Positions 6,452 to 10,254 of a stretch of DNA of 10,254 nucleotides are shown piece after piece. Each line of letters begins with the position of its first letter. The stretch's first letter is position 1. The position numbers and the translations under genes were made by a program. A model generated the notes under the pieces. That model was not told the DNA's origin and did not search any database. It saw only the letters and a program-made list of their open reading frames with translations. The stretch is from an uncultured Eubacteriales bacterium (GTDB lineage: Bacteria; Bacillota; Clostridia; Lachnospirales; Lachnospiraceae): positions 1 through 10,254 of the forward strand of contig CACYBV010000208.1 in assembly GCA_902772745.1 (NCBI GenBank), in the 5' to 3' direction.

Positions 6452-7114
6452 TTATTCCTCCATCCAGATTTCCTCCGCGGACTTTTTCTCTTCCGCCCGC
6501 TGCAGCTCTTCCAGCTTTTTTCTGAGCTGGTCCATCTCGTTCTGCACCGGATCCGGGAGGTCGATCTGGTTGAGCTCTTCGTAGGGTATGCGGATGTTGT
6601 TCCGCTTCACGACATGGCCCGGCACGCCGACCACGGTCGAATTCGGCGGAACTTCCTTCAGGACCACTGATCCCGCGCCGATCTTCGAGTTCTCGCCGAT
6701 CGTGAAAGATCCGAGGATCTTCGCACCGGCCGAGATCATGACATTGTCCCCGATCGTCGGGTGGCGCTTGCCCTTTTCCTTTCCGGTGCCGCCGAGGGTC
6801 ACGCCCTGGTACAGGGTCACGTTTTTCCCGATGATCGTGGTCTCACCGATCACGACGCCGTGGCCGTGGTCGACAAAGAAGCCCTCGCCGATCGTGGCGC
6901 CCGGGTGAATCTCGATCCCGGTCTTATGCGCAGCCCGCTGTGAGATCCTGCGCGCACGCAGGAATTTTCCTTTCAGATAAAGCCGGTGGCTCCTTTTATA
7001 CGCCAGCATCGCCCGGAACGAGGGGTACAGGAAGACCTCCCATTTCGAGCGCATTGCCGGGTCGCGGTCCGCGATCAGGGCCATCTGCTCTTTGACAAAT
7101 TTAATGTAATTCAT
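6452..7114 (-). CDS. cysE: Serine O-acetyltransferase
   Basis: Transfers an acetyl group from acetyl-CoA to L-serine to give O-acetylserine, the carbon skeleton for cysteine. A helical N-terminal part (1 to about 65) is followed by a left-handed beta-helix of hexapeptide repeats: GIEIHPGATIGEGFFVDHGH (66-85), VVIGETTIIGKNVTLYQGVT (87-106), then IGDNVMISAGAKILG (121-135) and IGAGSVVLKEVPPNSTVVGVPG (145-166). Asp82-His83 is the catalytic pair and His118 in KRHPTIG is the second conserved histidine. The length of 220 residues matches the short Bacillus-type enzyme. The C-terminal 35 residues are charged and probably coiled coil (MDQLRKKLEELQRAEEKK) and end in Glu-Glu, not in the isoleucine needed to dock into cysteine synthase. 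ATG at 7114 overlaps the ispF stop as ATGA, with only a weak GAAAGAG site, so it is likely coupled to ispF. Confidence 0.96.
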   Translation of the reverse strand: MNYIKFVKEQMALIADRDPAMRSKWEVFLYPSFRAMLAYKRSHRLYLKGKFLRARRISQRAAHKTGIEIHPGATIGEGFFVDHGHGVVIGETTIIGKNVTLYQGVTLGGTGKEKGKRHPTIGDNVMISAGAKILGSFTIGENSKIGAGSVVLKEVPPNSTVVGVPGHVVKRNNIRIPYEELNQIDLPDPVQNEMDQLRKKLEELQRAEEKKSAEEIWMEE

Positions 7115-7587
7115 ACTCTTTCTTCAAGAAGGCACACCGCCTGCGCGGAGATGCCCTCTCCTCTCCCCGTAAACCCGAGGTGTTCCTCCGTCGTCGCTTT
7201 CACGCTGACTTTTCCCCGGTCGATTCCGAGCGCTTCGGCGATATTTTGGATCATTTCGTCGTGGAAAGGCGCCATCTTCGGCGCCTGGGCGATGATCGTG
7301 GAATCGATATTCACAATGTCATATCCGGCTTCCCGGACCCGTTCTCCGACAGCCGCAAGAAGCTTTCTGCTGTCCGCGCCGAGGTAGCGGGGATCGCTGT
7401 CCGGAAAAAGCTTCCCGATATCCCCGAGGGCCGCAGCGCCGAGGACCGCGTCCGCGATCGCGTGCAAAAGCACATCCGCGTCGGAATGCCCGAGAAGGCC
7501 GAGCGCAAAGGGAATTTTTACGCCTCCGATCACGAGCTCCCGCCCTTCCGTGAGTCTGTGAACATCATAACCCGTTCCGATTCTCAA
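7111..7587 (-). CDS. ispF: 2-C-methyl-D-erythritol 2,4-cyclodiphosphate synthase
   Basis: Fifth step of the methylerythritol phosphate pathway: it cyclises CDP-methylerythritol 2-phosphate, releasing CMP, as a trimer with a divalent metal at each interface. The metal ligands are Asp8 and His10 in IGTGYDVHR and His42 in SDADVLLHAIADA (35-47). Further signatures are ALGDIGKLFPDSD (53-65) and KATTEEHLGFTGRGEGI (130-146). At 158 residues it is full length. The start is TTG at 7587-7585, with AAGGAG eight bases upstream. An ATG abutting that site is out of frame and meets TGA after three codons. It is the first gene of the long operon driven by the promoter at 7652-7681. ispD, its usual partner in Bacillota, is not adjacent; the gene upstream is an exporter of another unit. 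Confidence 0.97.
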   Translation of the reverse strand: MRIGTGYDVHRLTEGRELVIGGVKIPFALGLLGHSDADVLLHAIADAVLGAAALGDIGKLFPDSDPRYLGADSRKLLAAVGERVREAGYDIVNIDSTIIAQAPKMAPFHDEMIQNIAEALGIDRGKVSVKATTEEHLGFTGRGEGISAQAVCLLEERV

Positions 7588-7615
7588 ACCCGCATCTCCT
7601 TTTCCCGACGGAATC

Positions 7616-7633
7616 CGGCCTGAAATACGGCCG
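7616..7633 (-). other. Short GC stem in the ispF leader
   Basis: CGGCC (7616-7620) and GGCCG (7629-7633) can pair across eight bases in the ~58-base leader between the predicted transcription start (about 7645) and ispF. The leader is far too short for a T-box or a known riboswitch. The stem may be structural only, or chance. Confidence 0.25.
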
Positions 7634-7651
7634 CTTAATGTCTGAGTGTAG

Positions 7652-7681
7652 ATTGTAGCATTACCTTTTCATAGTTGTCAA
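7652..7681 (-). promoter_or_regulatory. Strong sigma-A promoter of the ispF-cysE-cysS-mrnC-rlmB-pgsA-topA operon
   Basis: On the minus strand the -35 is a perfect TTGACA (7681-7676) and the -10 is TACAAT (7657-7652), five of six consensus bases, with an 18-base spacer and TGC in front of the -10 (extended -10). Initiation is expected near 7645. This is the only clear promoter between the exporter gene and topA, so the seven genes that follow are probably one transcript, apart from possible internal starts. Confidence 0.88.
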
Positions 7682-7690
7682 GCACTTTGT

Positions 7691-7709
7691 CTGTATGTTT
7701 TACGTACAG
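7691..7709. promoter_or_regulatory. Imperfect dyad just upstream of the ispF promoter, possible operator
   Basis: CTGTATG (7691-7697) and CGTACAG (7703-7709) form an imperfect palindrome, CTGTA-N9-TACAG, with one mismatch in the inner pairs. It sits about 10 bases upstream of the -35, a position typical of activator sites or of a repressor dyad. It could also be part of the 3' end of the exporter mRNA. No regulator is encoded in the window, so function is conjecture. Confidence 0.35.
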
Positions 7710-7720
7710 CCCCCGCGATT

Positions 7721-7737
7721 TGCAGGCCGGGTCTGCA
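7721..7737 (-). terminator. Weak hairpin after the exporter gene (no U-tract)
   Basis: TGCAG (7721-7725) and CTGCA (7733-7737) pair across seven bases, starting four bases after the stop of the exporter gene. It may mark the 3' end of the PAP2-tcdA-exporter transcript, but the stem is only five pairs and is followed by AAATCGCGG, so it lacks the run of U of an intrinsic terminator. Confidence 0.25.
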
Positions 7738-7740
7738 TTT

Positions 7741-8634
7741 TTATCCCGGCTGTTTTTTCCCCTGAAACTGTGTCAGCAGCACAGCAAAAAACATCAGTGC
7801 GCAGCCCAGGTACTCACGTCCTGTAAGCCGCTCCCCGAGGATCAGTGCACCTGCGATCACGGAAAAAACCGACTCCATCGCCAAAAGGATCGATACGACA
7901 GTCATGTTCGTGCCTTTCAGGGAAACCATCTGAAGCGTGTAGGCGATGCCCGACGACATGATTCCGAGATACAGAATCTGCAGGATAGTCCCGTTAAGCG
8001 CCGGGATATCGGGGTTTTCGAGCAGCGGCGCAAAGGCCGCGGAAAGCACGAAGCTTGTCAGAAACTGGATGCAGGAAAGCCGGATGCAGCTGCATTTCAC
8101 GGAGAAATGTTCGATCAGAAGAATCTGTACGGCGAAAAGCACCGCACAGGGAATGATGATGAGATCCGAGTGCCGGAAACTGAAGCCGCTTCGGAAAGAC
8201 AGAAGATACAGCCCCGCGACCGCGATTCCGACCGCTGCCCATATGCGGACGGAGACTTTTTTACCGAAAAACAGCCCGAAGACCGGCACTAAAACCATGT
8301 AGAGCGCCGTCAGGAATCCGGCCTTTCCGGCTTCGGTCCCGTGGTCGAGACCATATTGCTGCAGATAGGTTGCGCCGGCGAGCATCAGGCCGCAGAGAAA
8401 GCCTCCGAGCCACAGAGCGCGCGTATTTTCCTTCGTTTCCTCCGACAGGATATGGCGGATATCGCCTTTCGTAAAAAGAAGGATCACGGGGAGCAGGAAA
8501 AGAAAGGCAATCACCGAACGCGCTGCGTTGAAGGTGAGTGCGCCGGCGGTATTGCCTTTCTGCATCACAAAAGCCGTGCCCCAGATCAGTGCCGCAACAA
8601 GAGGAAGCACCGTCTGTCTGATCTGTTTCGGCAT
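7741..8634 (-). CDS. EamA-family drug/metabolite transporter (DMT superfamily)
   Basis: A ten-helix inner-membrane transporter of the RhaT/EamA type, probably an exporter of a metabolite or amino acid; the substrate cannot be told from sequence. Two internally similar EamA halves are visible. The first spans about 8-146, starting LPLVAALIWGTAFVMQK and including GFLTALYMVLVPVFGLFFGK (106-125). The second spans about 156-288 and includes SSGIAYTLQMVSLKGTN (227-243) and LAMESVFSVIAGALILGERL (251-270), the classic second-half signature. At 297 residues it is full length. ATG at 8634 has AAAGGAG six bases upstream, and that site contains the stop codon of tcdA (AAGGAGTAA), leaving a 3-base gap. 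It therefore shares the transcript of tcdA and the phosphatase. The pairing with tcdA has no obvious metabolic meaning and may only reflect genomic convenience. Confidence 0.92.
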   Translation of the reverse strand: MPKQIRQTVLPLVAALIWGTAFVMQKGNTAGALTFNAARSVIAFLFLLPVILLFTKGDIRHILSEETKENTRALWLGGFLCGLMLAGATYLQQYGLDHGTEAGKAGFLTALYMVLVPVFGLFFGKKVSVRIWAAVGIAVAGLYLLSFRSGFSFRHSDLIIIPCAVLFAVQILLIEHFSVKCSCIRLSCIQFLTSFVLSAAFAPLLENPDIPALNGTILQILYLGIMSSGIAYTLQMVSLKGTNMTVVSILLAMESVFSVIAGALILGERLTGREYLGCALMFFAVLLTQFQGKKQPG

Positions 8635-8637
8635 GAA

Positions 8638-9351
8638 TTACTCCTTTATCAGGTCTTTGATCACCTCTCCCGCCATGATGAGCCCCATTACGGAAGGCAC
8701 AAAGGAAACCGAGCCCGGTGTCGCTCTTCTCCCGGAAGCGTCAGTGTTCAGGCGCCCGTCCGGAATCAGCGGTTCTTCTTTCGAATAAACGCATTTCACG
8801 CCGGAAATTCCCTTTTTTCTGAGCTCCCGGCGCATGATTTTTGCAAGCGGGCAGACCGAGCTTTCAAAAACATCCGCGACCTCGAACTTCGCAGGATCCA
8901 GCTTGTTTCCGGCGCCCATCGCGGAAATCACCGGAACCCCGGCCGTTTTCGCGCATTCAATAAGCTGAAGCTTCCCTGAGACCGTGTCGATCGCGTCGAC
9001 CACATAGTCATACTGCGAAAAATCAAAAGTCCCGGCTGTCTCCGGAAGGAAGAAGGTATCGTGAAGCTCAATCACACAGTCCGGATTGATGTCCCGGATC
9101 CTCCCGGCCGCCGCATCGGTCTTTTTCATGCCGACGGTGCTGTGAAGCGCAAAAAGCTGGCGGTTCAGGTTCGATACCGCCACCGTATCATGATCGACAA
9201 GCACAAGTTTCCCGATCCCCGCCCGCGCGAGCGCCTCCGTACAGAAGCTTCCGACGCCGCCGAGCCCGAAAACCGCGACGGTTTTTGTCTGAAGCCGTCC
9301 GACAGCGCTCTCCCCGAGCAGCATTGCCGTCCGTGAATACTGTTCTTTCAT
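8638..9351 (-). CDS. tcdA: tRNA threonylcarbamoyladenosine dehydratase (ThiF/E1-like)
   Basis: An ATP-dependent E1-like enzyme that dehydrates N6-threonylcarbamoyladenosine at position 37 of ANN-decoding tRNAs to the cyclic form ct6A. The ThiF-type adenylating fold is clear: the nucleotide loop AVFGLGGVGSFCTEALARAG (26-45), the acidic loop VDHDTVAVSNLNRQ (52-65, with Asp53 and Arg64), Lys77/Lys78 in MKKTDAAAGRI, and VDAIDT (118-123). The TcdA-specific stretch SAMGAGNKLDP (143-153) and the SVCPLAKIMRRELRKKGI segment (165-182) separate it from ThiF and MoeB, which carry zinc-binding CxxC pairs not seen here. At 237 residues it is of Gram-positive length, slightly shorter than the E. coli protein. 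ATG at 9351 overlaps the stop of the phosphatase gene (ATGA). Its own ribosome binding site is weak (GAAAAG), so coupling is likely. Confidence 0.93.
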   Translation of the reverse strand: MKEQYSRTAMLLGESAVGRLQTKTVAVFGLGGVGSFCTEALARAGIGKLVLVDHDTVAVSNLNRQLFALHSTVGMKKTDAAAGRIRDINPDCVIELHDTFFLPETAGTFDFSQYDYVVDAIDTVSGKLQLIECAKTAGVPVISAMGAGNKLDPAKFEVADVFESSVCPLAKIMRRELRKKGISGVKCVYSKEEPLIPDGRLNTDASGRRATPGSVSFVPSVMGLIMAGEVIKDLIKE

Positions 9352-10241
9352 GATTTTTTCTTTTCAAGCACTTTATCCAGAATCCGGAATCCCATCGGGT
9401 AAATCGCGGCAATGAAGAAGATAATGACCGCATAACGAAGTGTCCGGATGATATACTGCGGCATCGTAGCCGATTCCAGGATTTCTTTCGGGAACGGAAG
9501 TTTCAGAAGCTTGTTCAGCGCGACATACAGTCCGGCACCGACCGCAACCCTGAGAATAATCCGCCACCAGACGCGTGTTTCCGAAAAATGCACAAACTTC
9601 TGCTCGAAAAGAGTTCCGCCAAAAAATCCGATCATCATCCCGAAACCGCTGAAATAATCGTTCGAGCGGCAGTAGAACCAGCCGGATGCGGACAGCACCA
9701 GGATCACAAGATACATGATCCACCTTTTCCGCACTTTTTTTTCGAGAATGCTCATCACGAGAATGATCAGCATACCGACAGCCCATCCCACGATAACATC
9801 CGTCGGATAATGCACACCGAGCGAGAACCTGGAGATTCCGACCAGCGCCGTAAGGACCATTGCGGTAATCCAGATCCACCTCTTCTTGAACCAGGCCGCG
9901 ACGGAGCCGTAGATCGATGCCGCATTGTTTGTATGCCCGCTCGGGAAACTGTAGCCCTGCGCACTGAGGTCATAGAGTTCCGCGTCCTTGTCCACCGGCT
10001 TCAGGCAGCGGATGCTTTCATGGTCAAAATACGGTCTCCTCCGGACCAGGATATTCTTTACGATCGGGTTCACGACCATACAGGTCAGCACGTTGGTTCC
10101 GACAAAAGTGCCGGCTTTTTTGTTCCAGCACAGGTACAGGAAAGCCAGTACGGCCACCAGGATGTATTCCTCGCCGAAAAAGCTGAGGAAAGACATGAAT
10201 TTCACGCCGAAGTCCCCGAGCCACGACTGGATCCACTGCAT
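9348..10241 (-). CDS. PAP2-family membrane phosphatase
   Basis: An integral membrane phosphatase of the PAP2 superfamily; likely substrates are undecaprenyl pyrophosphate or a phosphatidate-type lipid phosphate, not resolved by sequence. All three family motifs are present: K-x6-R-P (Lys62, Arg69, Pro70 in KNILVRRRP), PSGH (100-103, His103) and SR-x5-H-x3-D (Ser137, Arg138, His144, Asp148 in SRFSLGVHYPTD). His144 is the expected nucleophile. After the catalytic core (to about 165) come roughly 130 residues with further hydrophobic segments near 174-190, 197-212, 228-246 and 266-286, more than the minimal PAP2 fold. ATG at 10241 has GGAAG eight bases upstream. However, the frame is open to the window edge, and the codon cut by the edge ends in G, so the true start may be an ATG five codons earlier, outside the window. 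It is the first visible gene of a unit with tcdA and the exporter. Confidence 0.92.
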   Translation of the reverse strand: MQWIQSWLGDFGVKFMSFLSFFGEEYILVAVLAFLYLCWNKKAGTFVGTNVLTCMVVNPIVKNILVRRRPYFDHESIRCLKPVDKDAELYDLSAQGYSFPSGHTNNAASIYGSVAAWFKKRWIWITAMVLTALVGISRFSLGVHYPTDVIVGWAVGMLIILVMSILEKKVRKRWIMYLVILVLSASGWFYCRSNDYFSGFGMMIGFFGGTLFEQKFVHFSETRVWWRIILRVAVGAGLYVALNKLLKLPFPKEILESATMPQYIIRTLRYAVIIFFIAAIYPMGFRILDKVLEKKKS

Positions 10242-10254
10242 GAGCTGAACTTCC

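Noticed and set aside
7588..7651. Cysteine T-box or other riboswitch in front of the ispF-cysE-cysS operon
   Set aside because: The leader is only about 58 bases, with one 5-bp stem, and lacks the T-box consensus bulge and antiterminator.
7675..8292. 205-codon open frame on the plus strand opposite the exporter gene
   Set aside because: It overlaps the ispF promoter and the EamA gene. The product is low in hydrophobic residues and patternless, as expected for the complement of membrane-protein codons.
1..10254. CRISPR array, tRNA or rRNA genes, insertion sequence, prophage or defence genes
   Set aside because: No regularly spaced direct repeats, cloverleaf-like sequences, transposase or integrase motifs or nuclease/effector domains were seen. 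The gene content is housekeeping.

Overview
The window reads as an ordinary chromosomal stretch of a Bacillota bacterium, most likely a Clostridia member of the Lachnospiraceae type. The reasons are the gene order ispF-cysE-cysS-mrnC-rlmB, which is the well-known Bacillota core cluster (in Bacillus it sits between ispD and sigH), the presence of mini-ribonuclease III, purine-rich Shine-Dalgarno sites, TTG start codons and near-consensus sigma-A promoters. Base composition is moderately GC-rich by eye. Every gene I can support lies on the minus strand, so transcription runs from the right end to the left end. No tRNA, rRNA, CRISPR array, insertion sequence or prophage gene is visible.

The layout falls into three transcription units, described in transcription order. 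(1) 10241 to 7741: a PAP2-family membrane phosphatase, the tRNA t6A dehydratase tcdA and an EamA-type drug/metabolite exporter, joined by a 4-base overlap and a 3-base gap. The promoter lies beyond the right edge. (2) 7681 to 1107: a strong promoter (TTGACA, 18-base spacer, TACAAT with an extended -10) drives ispF, cysE, cysS, mrnC, rlmB, a CDP-alcohol phosphatidyltransferase (pgsA-like) and topA. Most neighbours overlap by 4 to 16 bases or lie within 26 bases; the exception is a 146-base gap between rlmB and pgsA that looks like the relic of a dispersed repeat. (3) 907 to the left edge: a second extended -10 promoter drives two unrecognised membrane proteins joined by an ATGA overlap, the second running off the window.

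Functionally, unit 2 bundles isoprenoid precursor synthesis (IspF), cysteine supply (CysE), cysteine charging of tRNA (CysS), 23S rRNA end maturation (MrnC) and methylation (RlmB), anionic phospholipid synthesis (PgsA-like) and relaxation of negative supercoils (TopA). This is a growth-linked housekeeping operon. Compared with the Bacillus arrangement, ispD and gltX are not next to ispF and cysE, and pgsA-topA follow rlmB instead of the usual genes.

I see no convincing novel defence or mobile system. The items most worth a second look are the uncharacterised two-gene membrane unit at the left, the repeat-like rlmB-pgsA spacer that supplies the rlmB stop codon, a hairpin that folds over the topA ribosome binding site, a dyad just upstream of the ispF promoter, and a coding-like open frame on the plus strand downstream of topA.
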